64,000 bases of DNA from NCBI RefSeq assembly GCF_000265425.1, contig NC_018014.1, positions 558,001 through 622,000 of the forward strand, in the 5' to 3' direction. The notes beneath the pieces are model-generated. The model was not told where the DNA came from. It did no database searches and saw only the letters and a program-made list of their open reading frames with translations. How positions within the stretch are numbered: position 1 is the first letter of the stretch; each line of letters begins with the position of its first letter. Below are positions 1 to 8,433 of this stretch, piece by piece. Both the position numbers and the translations under genes were made by a program. The DNA comes from Terriglobus roseus DSM 18391 (GTDB lineage Bacteria > Acidobacteriota > Terriglobia > Terriglobales > Acidobacteriaceae).

Positions 1-14
1 TGAGCGCTGTCGCT

Positions 15-707
15 ATGTTGCGGACGGAACCGCTCTTCCTGGTGACGGTGACGATTGCTTTCTACCTTGCAGGCGTTTGGCTGCAACGGCGGACGCGCGT
101 GGCCATTGCGAATCCGACGCTGATTGCGATTGTGCTGGTCGGGTTGATGTTGTGGGTGTTGCGGTTGCCGTATGCGCAGTACTTTGCGGGTGTGCAGTTG
201 CTGCACTTTCTGCTGGGGCCTGCGACGGTAGCGCTGGCGATCCCGATGGTGTTGTCGCTGGAGCATCTGCGGCGCGGGCTTTGGCCTACGCTGCTGGCGC
301 TGTTGGCGGGCAGTGTCACGGGAGCGGTGAGTGCGTATGCGCTGGTGCGGCTTTGTGGCGGCACGGAGCAGCTTGCGCTGTCGATGATGCCCAAGTCGCT
401 GACGACGCCGATTGCCATGGGCGTGTCCGAGACGATTGGTGGCGTGCCGGCTCTGTCTGCGGTGTTTGGGATTACTGCGGGCATTCTGGTTGCGGTGATT
501 CTGCCGGGCGTGCTGCGGCTGTTGCGGGTGAATCATCCCGCGGCAACCGGGCTGGCGGCGGGCACGGCGGGGAGTGGGATTGCGGCGGCGAGTGTGATCC
601 CGCTGGGGCCGATTCCGGCGGCGTTTGCGGGCGTGGCCATTGGGATGAATGGGTTACTGACGGCTGTGCTGGCGCCGCTGCTGGTGCGGATGATGGCACA
701 TCGTTAG
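15..707 (+). CDS. LrgB family membrane protein
   Basis: A 230-residue, almost wholly hydrophobic protein with about six to seven membrane segments. The run MPKSLTTPIAMGVSE near residue 125 and the following Gly/Ala-rich segments are typical of the LrgB/CidB family (inner-membrane partner of the holin-like LrgA/CidA, linked to murein hydrolase control and export of small metabolites). The first three bases of the window are TGA, which would be a stop twelve bases before this ATG; an lrgA-like gene would be expected just upstream, outside the window. Length is normal for LrgB. Family call is firm, physiological role is inferred. Confidence 0.88.
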   Translation: MLRTEPLFLVTVTIAFYLAGVWLQRRTRVAIANPTLIAIVLVGLMLWVLRLPYAQYFAGVQLLHFLLGPATVALAIPMVLSLEHLRRGLWPTLLALLAGSVTGAVSAYALVRLCGGTEQLALSMMPKSLTTPIAMGVSETIGGVPALSAVFGITAGILVAVILPGVLRLLRVNHPAATGLAAGTAGSGIAAASVIPLGPIPAAFAGVAIGMNGLLTAVLAPLLVRMMAHR

Positions 708-765
708 GTTTCTGACGAGTTGCACTTGCCTGCGACCCATCCGGCACCGCATCATCAACTAATCC

Positions 766-2085
766 ATGCCTAAGCCAAGCGAAAAGCCGCGGAACACACC
801 GCGCCAGGTGCTCTTTGCCAGCCTCGTCGGAACGACCGTCGAGTTCTTTGACTTTTACATCTACGCCACGGCTGCCGTCATCGTGTTCCCGCTGCTGTTC
901 TTCCCGGCGGGCGATGCGACGGCCGCGACGCTGCAGTCGCTGGCGACGTTCGCCATTGCATTTATTGCGCGGCCCATTGGGTCGGCGCTGTTCGGACACT
1001 TTGGCGATCGCATCGGACGGAAGACGACGCTGGTGCTGGCTCTGTCGACGATGGGCCTGTCGACCGTGGCGGTGGGTGTGCTGCCGACGTACAAGATGGT
1101 GGGAGTGGCTGCGCCGCTGCTGCTGGCGCTGTGCCGCTTTGGGCAGGGTATTGGACTGGGTGGCGAGTGGGGCGGTGCTGTGCTGCTGGCAACGGAGAAT
1201 GCGCCGCCGGGCAAGCGTGCGTGGTACGGGATGTTCCCGCAGCTTGGCGCGCCGATCGGGTTCTTCTTTTCGAGTGCGATCTTCCTGTTGCTTTCGAACG
1301 TGCTGACGCCTGCGCAGTTCCTGAGCTTCGGCTGGCGTCTGCCGTTCCTGGCGAGCGGTGTGCTGGTGCTGCTGGGTCTGTATGTGCGGCTGACGATCAC
1401 GGAGACGCCGGTGTTTGCGGCTTCGCTGGCGCGTAAGGAGCCGGTGAAAGTGCCGATCTTTGCGGTGATTCGCAATCACTTTGGAGCGCTGGTGGCGGGT
1501 ACGCTGACGTGCCTGGCGACGTTTGTGCTGTTCTACCTGATGATTGTCTTCACGCTTACGTGGGCGACCACGGCGCTGCACTATCCAAAGACCACGTTTC
1601 TAGAGATGCAACTGGTGGGCGTGATCTTTTTTGCACTGACGATTCCTGCTGCGGCGGTGCTTGCTGAACGTGGGCGCAAGCCGGTGATGATTGCCATCAG
1701 TGTTGGCATTGCCATCTTTGGCCTGTTCTTTTCGACGATGTTTCAGGCGGGACATGCGGGTGCGCTGGCCATGCTGATCGTTGGCTTGTCGTTGATGGGA
1801 CTGACGTACGGGCCGCTGGGCACGGTGCTGTCCGAGTTGTTTCCGACGCCGGTGCGTTACACGGGTAGCTCGCTTGCTTTCAGCATTGCGGGCATCCTGG
1901 GCGCATCGCTGACGCCGTACATTGCGACCAAGCTGGCGACGGTGTACGGCCTGCAGTATGTGGGCTACTACCTGAGCGCGGCGGCTGTGCTGACCATCTG
2001 CGGACTGCTCGCGATTCGCGAGACGAGCAAGGATGATCTGGCAGCAGCCACCGTGATCGACGCACCTGTGGAAGGTCTTGGCTAG
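766..2085 (+). CDS. MFS transporter, metabolite:H+ symporter (MHS) type
   Basis: A 439-residue major facilitator protein with about twelve hydrophobic segments. Early VEFFDFYIY (about residues 25-33) and the MFS motif A, GHFGDRIGRK (about residues 77-86), place it in the metabolite:H+ symporter group with ProP, KgtP and ShiA, which import small organic acids or zwitterions with protons across the inner membrane. The substrate cannot be read from the sequence. Its stop codon overlaps the stop of the convergent amidase gene. Confidence 0.9.
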   Translation: MPKPSEKPRNTPRQVLFASLVGTTVEFFDFYIYATAAVIVFPLLFFPAGDATAATLQSLATFAIAFIARPIGSALFGHFGDRIGRKTTLVLALSTMGLSTVAVGVLPTYKMVGVAAPLLLALCRFGQGIGLGGEWGGAVLLATENAPPGKRAWYGMFPQLGAPIGFFFSSAIFLLLSNVLTPAQFLSFGWRLPFLASGVLVLLGLYVRLTITETPVFAASLARKEPVKVPIFAVIRNHFGALVAGTLTCLATFVLFYLMIVFTLTWATTALHYPKTTFLEMQLVGVIFFALTIPAAAVLAERGRKPVMIAISVGIAIFGLFFSTMFQAGHAGALAMLIVGLSLMGLTYGPLGTVLSELFPTPVRYTGSSLAFSIAGILGASLTPYIATKLATVYGLQYVGYYLSAAAVLTICGLLAIRETSKDDLAAATVIDAPVEGLG

Positions 2086-3962
2086 ATAGCTGGGTGGAGT
2101 TTGTGGAAGCCGGTCTTCTCCTGGTAGAGCTTTGCGAAGGCGAGCAGACGTGCGTCGTCGTAGAGGTTGCCGAGGAAGGTGAAGCTTACGGGTGTGCCCG
2201 GGCCGCCGGTGTTGGCGCGGCCGCCGTCGGTGGTGTCGGTTGGCGTAGGTGCATCGTTCCCGCGAATGCCGTTCGGCACGATCACTGCGGGATGTCCGCT
2301 TAGATTGGTTGCGGTGAGCTGTGCGCTGCCGCCGGTTGGTGTGGCGATGACGTCAACGTCGCGGAACATCTCTGCCATCTTTGCGATGAGCAGTGCGCGG
2401 GCGCGCATGGCCTGCACGTAGTCGACACCGCTGTACATGCGTGCGATGTGGAAGACATTGGGCCAGTCGCCGTCGGTCTGTACGTTCATCTTTGTGTCGC
2501 GACCGTCGCGCAGGAACTCGTCGAATGCGGCGGCCGCTTCTACCTCGAGCACCGGTGTGACGGAACCGTAAGGGAAGTCCGGCAGCTTGACCGGGATGAG
2601 CTTGATGCCCATGCCGCGCAGGGCTTCGAGCGCGGCTGTGTCGAAGCGGTGATCGTACCGCTGGCGTTCGAAGGCGCGCTGGCGTGCGGCTGCATCGTCA
2701 TTGCCGGTTGCGCGGAGGACGGGTTCTGCGAAGGCACTTTCGAGGAAGCCGACGCGTAGTTTGGCGAGATCGACTTTGCCGCTGTAGTGGAAGGCGGCCG
2801 GGCGCACGGAGGCGTCTTTGCCGTCGGGGCCGTGAATGGCCTGCATGACGAGTGCGGCGTCTTCGACGGTGTGGCACATGGGGCCGAGCTTATCCATGCT
2901 CCAACTGAGGGCCATGGCGCCTGTGCGCGGGACGAAGCCGAAGGTGGGGCGGTAGCCGGTGATGCCGCAGCGTGTGCTGGGTGCGGAGATGGAACCGAGC
3001 GTCTCAGACCCAATGGCGAAGGCGACGCAGCCTGCGCTGACGGCAGAGCCGGGGCCGGCGGATGAGCCGCTGGAGCCCTGCTTGGTGTTCCAGGGATTGC
3101 GTGTCTTGCCGCCGAACCAGATGTCGTTCTGCGCGAGTGCGCCGAGCGTCAGCTTTGCGATGAGCACGGCGCCTGCTGCGTCGAGGCGCTGGACGACGGT
3201 GGCGTCTTCTTCGAACTGCTGATGCTCCATGGTGTTGGCGCCCCATGTGGTGGGGTAGCCCTTGACGCTGAGCAGGTCTTTTGCGCCCCAGGGGATGCCG
3301 TGCAATGGGCCACGGTCTTTGCCTGCGGCGAGATCCTTGTCGGCCTGCGCGGCCTGCTGCAGTGCGCGTTCGGTAAGTGGCGTGATGAGGAGGTGCAGCT
3401 TTGCGTCGAGCCGCTGTGTGCGTGCGAGGAAGAACTTCGTCAGCGCAACGCAGGACATCTTCTTCGACCGCAGGAGCGCGCCGAGTTCCGGGATGCTTGC
3501 GTAGGCCAATGCTTCTTCGTTGGAGACGAGTGACGTGATGACGCTTGCGCTCACGGGCGACGGCTTTGCTCCGGGCGTGCGTGATGCGTCGGGCGTGCCA
3601 TAGCCGGGCGGCGGTACGAAGCCGATGGGCAGCGGATCAAAGACCATTGCAGGGGCGACGGAGTTGGGCATGTGCAGATCGCGGATGGCTTGAATTGTCG
3701 CGCGTCGATCTCTTACGCCTGCCAACATTTGTTTCTTCTGCGCATCTGTCAGCTTGATGCCTGCGATGACTGCGGCGGCATCGAGCATTTCCGCTGTGAT
3801 GGCTGGGAATGTATCGATGGGGGGCGTCGTTGCTGCGTCGATTACTGCTGTTGCTTGTGCTGCAGCCGACTGCACCGCCATTGCGGCGAGCGCGCCCGGC
3901 AATAATGTTCCGCCGAGACCCGCAGCCGTACACCGTTCCAAAAATTCGCGCCTATCCATCAT
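2082..3962 (-). CDS. amidase signature family protein, Tat-exported
   Basis: A 626-residue amidase-signature hydrolase. With the start at 3962 the protein opens MMDRREFLERC followed by a hydrophobic stretch and an Ala-rich cleavage zone, a twin-arginine signal, so the enzyme should fold in the cytoplasm and act in the periplasm. The Lys-cisSer-Ser triad is readable: Lys in GIPWGAKDL (about 228), Ser in GSSGSSAG (about 301) and the nucleophile in LGSISAP (about 325). A TTG start at 3998 is open but would bury the Tat motif. The roughly 140-residue N-terminal lead before the amidase core and 626-residue total are long for the family (usually 450-500) but seen in secreted acidobacterial amidases. 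Substrate unknown. Confidence 0.88.
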   Translation of the reverse strand: MMDRREFLERCTAAGLGGTLLPGALAAMAVQSAAAQATAVIDAATTPPIDTFPAITAEMLDAAAVIAGIKLTDAQKKQMLAGVRDRRATIQAIRDLHMPNSVAPAMVFDPLPIGFVPPPGYGTPDASRTPGAKPSPVSASVITSLVSNEEALAYASIPELGALLRSKKMSCVALTKFFLARTQRLDAKLHLLITPLTERALQQAAQADKDLAAGKDRGPLHGIPWGAKDLLSVKGYPTTWGANTMEHQQFEEDATVVQRLDAAGAVLIAKLTLGALAQNDIWFGGKTRNPWNTKQGSSGSSAGPGSAVSAGCVAFAIGSETLGSISAPSTRCGITGYRPTFGFVPRTGAMALSWSMDKLGPMCHTVEDAALVMQAIHGPDGKDASVRPAAFHYSGKVDLAKLRVGFLESAFAEPVLRATGNDDAAARQRAFERQRYDHRFDTAALEALRGMGIKLIPVKLPDFPYGSVTPVLEVEAAAAFDEFLRDGRDTKMNVQTDGDWPNVFHIARMYSGVDYVQAMRARALLIAKMAEMFRDVDVIATPTGGSAQLTATNLSGHPAVIVPNGIRGNDAPTPTDTTDGGRANTGGPGTPVSFTFLGNLYDDARLLAFAKLYQEKTGFHKLHPAI

Positions 3963-4052
3963 GCGTTTCACTGTACCTTGCACTTTCGTTCGGTTCAAAG
4001 CACCAAGTGGTTGGACCCTGGAGTCAATGCGCCGCGTCTAACCGAGGACAAC

Positions 4053-5324
4053 ATGAATCGCCTTTACTGTTCTTTCGCTGCACTCCTGCTGCTTCTCCCC
4101 CTCCCCAGCATTACTGCGGAGGAGTCTGGCGCTGCGGTCAAAGCGACGCACCCGCATCGCGAAGAAGTGGTGGGGTATTTCCCGCAGTGGGGCATCTATA
4201 ACCGGCGGTATGTGCCGGTGGACCTGATCAAGAGCGGTGCGATCAAATCGCTGACGCAGTTGGATTATGCGCAGGTCAATATCAAGGACAATGCGTGCAT
4301 CGTCGCCGATCCGCAGGCGGACACGAATATTCCGTTCAAGGCTGAGGACTCGATCGATGGCAACGCGGATGCGTTGGATGCGCCGTTGCGTGGGAACTTT
4401 CACCAGTTGCAGTTGCTGCGACAGCGTTATCCGAATCTGCGGATTCTTGTATCGATTGAAGGACAAAAGGCGTTGTTTGAGGAGGCCGCGAAGCCGCAGA
4501 ATCGCGTGGCTTTCGTGCACTCGTGTGTCGCGCGTTTTCTTGAGGGGCACATTGCGCCCGGTATTGAGGCGCCGCAGTTGTTCGATGGCATTGATGTGGA
4601 TTGGGAGTATCCAACTGCGGAGAACGCCGACAACTTTTACGCGTTGATGGCGGAGTTCCGGAAGCAGATGAACGCCATCAAGTGGAAGAGTGCGATGCTG
4701 CGTGCGGGTACCGAGCAGCGCGGCTTTACGCTTTCGATTGCGAGCGGTGCTTCGCATAAGGCGATCTCACCCATCAAGTGGGGGCGTGTTGCGAAGGATG
4801 TCGATCAGATCGGTGTGATGACGTATGACTTCCAGGGGCCGTGGTCACGAGACACAGGTTTCATCGCGCCGCTACGCGCGACCGACCCGCATGAAGAGAC
4901 GGTTGCATCGGTGATTGAAGCGTACCTGGCGGCGGGTGTGCCTTCGCGGCAGTTGCTGATTGGTCTGCCGTTCTATGCGTATCAGTGGCACAACGTTCCG
5001 GCGGGTGCGAACCATGGCTACCTGAGCAAGGGCGATCCTATTCGCGGGAACCTGAACCAGACGACGGTCACCGCACTGCTGCAGAATGACGATGCCGAAC
5101 TGTATCGCGACCCGGCGTCGCAGGCACCGTGGATTTATGACGGCGACAACTTTCTTACCTTTGAAGACGCTATTTCTCTACGGGCAAAGGCGTTATACGC
5201 ACGCGATCATAAGCTGGGCGGCATGATGATCTGGGAGCTTAGCGGCGACACGAACGATGCGCAGTTGCTGCGCGCGCTGCATCCTTCCGAAGAGGTCGAG
5301 AAGAGGGTGACAGGCACCGACTGA
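4053..5324 (+). CDS. secreted glycoside hydrolase family 18 (chitinase-like)
   Basis: A 423-residue GH18 enzyme. The chosen ATG follows a GAGG ribosome-binding site and gives a signal peptide (MNRLYCSFAALLLLLPLPS). The catalytic GH18 motif DGIDVDWE lies at about residues 178-185, with the terminal Glu as acid/base; GYFPQWGIY near residue 41 is the first barrel strand, VMTYDFQGPW is the strand 6 motif, and MIWELSGD is strand 8. GH18 enzymes cleave beta-1,4-GlcNAc bonds in chitin or related polymers with substrate assistance. No carbohydrate-binding module is attached. Chitin is the likely but unproven substrate. Confidence 0.92.
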   Translation: MNRLYCSFAALLLLLPLPSITAEESGAAVKATHPHREEVVGYFPQWGIYNRRYVPVDLIKSGAIKSLTQLDYAQVNIKDNACIVADPQADTNIPFKAEDSIDGNADALDAPLRGNFHQLQLLRQRYPNLRILVSIEGQKALFEEAAKPQNRVAFVHSCVARFLEGHIAPGIEAPQLFDGIDVDWEYPTAENADNFYALMAEFRKQMNAIKWKSAMLRAGTEQRGFTLSIASGASHKAISPIKWGRVAKDVDQIGVMTYDFQGPWSRDTGFIAPLRATDPHEETVASVIEAYLAAGVPSRQLLIGLPFYAYQWHNVPAGANHGYLSKGDPIRGNLNQTTVTALLQNDDAELYRDPASQAPWIYDGDNFLTFEDAISLRAKALYARDHKLGGMMIWELSGDTNDAQLLRALHPSEEVEKRVTGTD

Positions 5325-5748
5325 GTCTGGATCACCAAAGCGATGTCCGATGGATTTGCGCCATGGCTTGAAGTCCTGAGTTGTCTGCGGCGTAGGCGAA
5401 CTGCACATGGACTTGCGGAAGGCTTTGCCGTCTCCGATGTAGCCATGGAGGGAGCATCGATCGGCTCAATGAGTGACGGCAATGACTCAAAGGGCCCAAC
5501 CTTCCCAGTTGCCCCAAACGCCGTTTGCGGGAGCAGAGGGATCACTGACCATAATGCGAGTTATCGGTACTAATCGATGGATGACGTGCGTGTTCAGGAC
5601 CGTTGCGCATAAGGTTTGGAAAAATGATCTTCACTAGCCCTGCACTGCAAGAGTAAGACTAGACGACGATGTAACTCCCGCGGCTGCAGCCTCTGTATGT
5701 TGAGGTAAGCGCAGCCGTGAACGCCATCCCGAATTTGATCGGTGTGCC
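5325..5748 (+). other. 424-bp stretch without a recognisable gene
   Basis: Between the GH18 stop and the DUF1801 gene. Short open frames exist on both strands (for example 5343-5573 on +) but none shows a ribosome-binding site, a known motif or neighbour-like codon use. No hairpin terminator was found after the GH18 gene. Together with the DUF1801 gene this segment may be material that moved in and cut the TIGR03435 gene downstream. Confidence 0.5.
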
Positions 5749-6216
5749 ATGACAATGAAAAGGACAGCGAGAACGCCGCAGTCAAGAATTGACGAGCTTC
5801 CGGTAGCGATGACCGGCAAGGCGAGTCCCGCGAAGACCGCCGAGGGCGACAGGCCGGTGTTTGCTTATATTGAGAGCCTGCCCGAACCGCAGAAGAGCAT
5901 CGCCAGACAGGTCGATGCATTGGCCGCCAGGGCACTGCCGGACCTCAGACGCGCTGTGAAATGGGGTATGGCTTACTACGGCGTTCGCGATGGGTGGTGC
6001 TTCACTTCCGGCGCGTTCGTCGGACATCTTAAGCTCATGTTTATCCGAGGTAACGAATTGCAACCAGAACCCCCGGTGACGCCGGTGGGAATGGGCAAGG
6101 CCACCCGTGGTGTCGAGTTGGCCTCCATGAACGAACTCGACGAAGACCAGGTGCGTTTGTGGATGGCTCAGGCCGCAATGAAGCCGTTCGTCACCGCGGC
6201 AATGAAGAACAAATAA
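5749..6216 (+). CDS. DUF1801 domain protein (YdhG-like)
   Basis: A 155-residue cytoplasmic protein. VFAYIESLPEPQKSIARQVDAL, PDLRRAVKWGMAYYGV and HLKLMFIRG match the DUF1801 fold, a small alpha/beta domain found in YdhG-like proteins of unknown function. The first 30 residues (KRTARTPQSR...) are basic and variable; a later ATG at 5809 would give a shorter version. It is not clearly in an operon. Its stop codon sits exactly where homology of the opposite-strand TIGR03435 gene ends, which suggests this gene arrived by an insertion or recombination. Confidence 0.8.
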   Translation: MTMKRTARTPQSRIDELPVAMTGKASPAKTAEGDRPVFAYIESLPEPQKSIARQVDALAARALPDLRRAVKWGMAYYGVRDGWCFTSGAFVGHLKLMFIRGNELQPEPPVTPVGMGKATRGVELASMNELDEDQVRLWMAQAAMKPFVTAAMKNK

Positions 6217-6665
6217 ACTTTCCGCGTTTCGTGATGGAATCTGAAGCGAAATCGGTCCGTCAGCAGCGAGCGGATCATGGCCTGACGCTCTTCGTCGACT
6301 TGCGCCTGCGTCATATGACTCCAACGCGCGAAGGTTTCAGCATCGACCTTCGCATTGATGTCGAATGCTTGCGAACCCATCCATGTGGGTCCACCTTCGA
6401 TCTGGCCTTTGACAGTCCGGCTAACGCCGTACGCGTTGGCGATCAATCCGTTCAGGGTTACGCCGTCCCACTCTAGGCCATCAGGCAGCCGCCAATACAT
6501 CGCTTCATGTTCTTTGGAGGGATCGCTGGGCCTCACGCTAGCAACGTCGAAGCTGAGCGGAGCCTGCTTCGCTTGTGCATGTAGAGGACCTGATGCCGCG
6601 AAAACCATCGCAGTTACGACGACGCTACGGAGAATGCGAGGCTTACGAATAGCTTGGCAAGGCAC
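6168..6665 (-). pseudogene. TIGR03435 family protein, truncated at its 3' end
   Basis: The 165-residue frame begins like a complete TIGR03435 protein: a signal peptide, FDVASVRPSDPS, then NGLIANAYGVSRTVKGQIEGGPTWMGSQAFDINAK and LLTDRFRFRFHHETRK. Family members run on for about 100 further residues (the 60816-61601 copy in this window shows the full form). Here the family pattern stops at residue 149, at base 6219, and the last 16 residues (VYLFFIAAVTN...) are read from the antisense of the DUF1801 gene. TIGR03435 proteins are secreted, of unknown function and greatly expanded in Acidobacteria. Most likely a broken gene, though the shortened protein could still be exported. Confidence 0.82.
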
Positions 6666-6839
6666 GTGAGTTGCAGGCTACCAGAACAGGAGGATTTTAC
6701 TCCTGGAATCACGCCGTTAGCGGAATTTGAACGTTGCACGCATGGCCCCGTGGCTCCCGTCCGTTACTAACGAGAATGCGACTTATCAGGACCTACGCAC
6801 GGCGGCACGCACCCCGAACTTTTGAGAGAAAGGCTCCTA

Positions 6840-8042
6840 TCAAGACTTGGAAGCGGGCGGGTCCGCCTCTCCTCCTCCAAAGCTCCGAAACAGAGCAACA
6901 ACACGGTCGGAGGCATCCGGTGCGTAGAACATCTCGGTGTTTGCCATCGTGTCCGCCGTCATCTCGCGCATCCGGGCAAACATCTCCGCCTCGTACTTCG
7001 CGATTGCGGCAGAGGGCGTCTCTTCGCTGAGCAGAAGCTTCGATAGGACCAAAGCATCGAGCATAGCCATGTTGACCCCTTCGCCTGCGTATGGCGGCAT
7101 CACGTGTGCTGCATCGCCAATCAGGGTCAGGTTCTGCTTCGGCTCCCAGTGCTGATCTGCCGGGCAAACGAGCAGTGGACGCCAGACCATCGATACCGCT
7201 TCGCTGAAGAGTGGAGCCCATAGCTCGCTCCATCCTTTGAAGTTGTCGTGAAACCAAGTCACTCGCTGCTCCGGGCCGCTTGCCGCTTCCAGGCTCTGCC
7301 TCGCGTCGTCGCCTTCTGTCTTCAACCCTGCATAGAGCAGGACACTCCCATCCGGCTTGGTTCCCATACCTATCGTCCTTTCGCCTCCCAAGGCGATCAG
7401 GGCGGACCCGCCGAGGAGGTCCCACAACTCCGGCACCGTCCGCTGTGCGGAAGGAATCAGGCTCTCCACAAGCGAAACCCCGACGTACTCCGGCCGGATG
7501 GGAGTGACGAGCTCCCGCAAGCGCGAGTTCGCGCCGTCGCTTCCGATGGCGATGTCGGTTAAGGCCGTTTTGCCGCCGGCGAAATGCAAGACCACCTGCT
7601 CGCCCTGGGGCTCCGCCACCTCCAGCTTGCAGTCCCACTGCACAGTGCCCGGCTGGAGCGAGTCCAGCAGAATATCCCGCAGGGGCCCACGCTCAATCTC
7701 AGGACGTTGCGCAGCGCCAGACGTCCGGCGGGAATGATCGTGAAGAAGTGTTCCGCTAGCATCGGTAAGGCGAAGGCGATCAAGATCGGGACGGTGGTTG
7801 GCCCAGAACGCTTCCATTAGACCGGCAGCCTCAAGTGCAGCCAGTCCGGAGCCTTCGTGGAGGTCTAATGCGCTGCCCTGCACGCGTGCACTGCGGCTTT
7901 GATCTCGCTCGTACACCACAACCTCCGCGCCCTGCTGTTGCAACAGACGCGCCAGGGTCAGGCCACCGGGTCCACCGCCGATGATAGCGATGCTTTTTCC
8001 GCCAACGGCACTCGTAGATATGTGTTGGGTATCGTCTTGCAT
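6840..8042 (-). CDS. Tet(X)-like FAD-dependent monooxygenase
   Basis: A 400-residue class A flavoprotein monooxygenase. The ATG at 8042 has AAGGAG six bases upstream and places the FAD fingerprint GGGPGG at residues 22-27. Further motifs are YERDQSRSARVQGSALDLHEGSG, the DG motif (GSDGANSRLREL) and the GD motif LIGDAAHVMPPYAGEGVN. The combination of 'SALDLHEGSG' and 'AAHVMPPYAGEGVN' is closest to the Tet(X) branch (tetracycline-inactivating oxygenases) rather than to general PHBH enzymes. Actual substrate is not known. It lies 391 bp downstream of an epoxide-hydrolase-like gene on the same strand, and a perfect inverted repeat lies about 97 bp before the start. Confidence 0.85.
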   Translation of the reverse strand: MQDDTQHISTSAVGGKSIAIIGGGPGGLTLARLLQQQGAEVVVYERDQSRSARVQGSALDLHEGSGLAALEAAGLMEAFWANHRPDLDRLRLTDASGTLLHDHSRRTSGAAQRPEIERGPLRDILLDSLQPGTVQWDCKLEVAEPQGEQVVLHFAGGKTALTDIAIGSDGANSRLRELVTPIRPEYVGVSLVESLIPSAQRTVPELWDLLGGSALIALGGERTIGMGTKPDGSVLLYAGLKTEGDDARQSLEAASGPEQRVTWFHDNFKGWSELWAPLFSEAVSMVWRPLLVCPADQHWEPKQNLTLIGDAAHVMPPYAGEGVNMAMLDALVLSKLLLSEETPSAAIAKYEAEMFARMREMTADTMANTEMFYAPDASDRVVALFRSFGGGEADPPASKS

Positions 8043-8138
8043 AACGCTCCTTAGAGTGTTCGACCGGAGCGGTTCGTCGGTTGCAGAACCACACGGACGA
8101 ACAAGATGGACGCATCGCGTCTGTTTGTTCGTCGTGGG

Positions 8139-8162
8139 GGTCATTTGCAAAGTCAAATGACC
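8139..8162 (-). promoter_or_regulatory. operator-like inverted repeat upstream of the Tet(X)-like gene
   Basis: Two perfect 9-base arms, GGTCATTTG and CAAATGACC, are separated by six bases. It sits about 97 bp upstream of the monooxygenase start inside the 391-bp gap 8043-8433, which otherwise shows no gene. The arm length and spacing suit a dimeric helix-turn-helix repressor (TetR or MarR type), but no regulator gene is adjacent and no clear promoter hexamers were identified. Confidence 0.4.
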
Positions 8163-8433
8163 AGAGCTTTCGTCTCCGAAAGGACCTGGGCTTACCAAAC
8201 CAAGTCTGCCTTTTCCGACGAACGTAGAGTAGCATGCGAAACGCATCACCCCGACAAATCGGCCTAGCGATGCTCAGTCCTGATAAACGCCGTTGTCGGA
8301 GGTTAGCGTTACATGCTTCAAGAGGCCTTCAAGCCGGATCACTTCCCACAATGCGACATTGACCCACTTACTGCGCCGGGCATTGTGTTGAATGCCTTAT
8401 TTCGCTCCTATGATTCGGTCGCACGTTGCACCG

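Noticed and set aside
5343..5573. 76-residue open frame in the gap after GH18
   Set aside because: No ribosome-binding site, no recognisable motif and codon use unlike neighbours.
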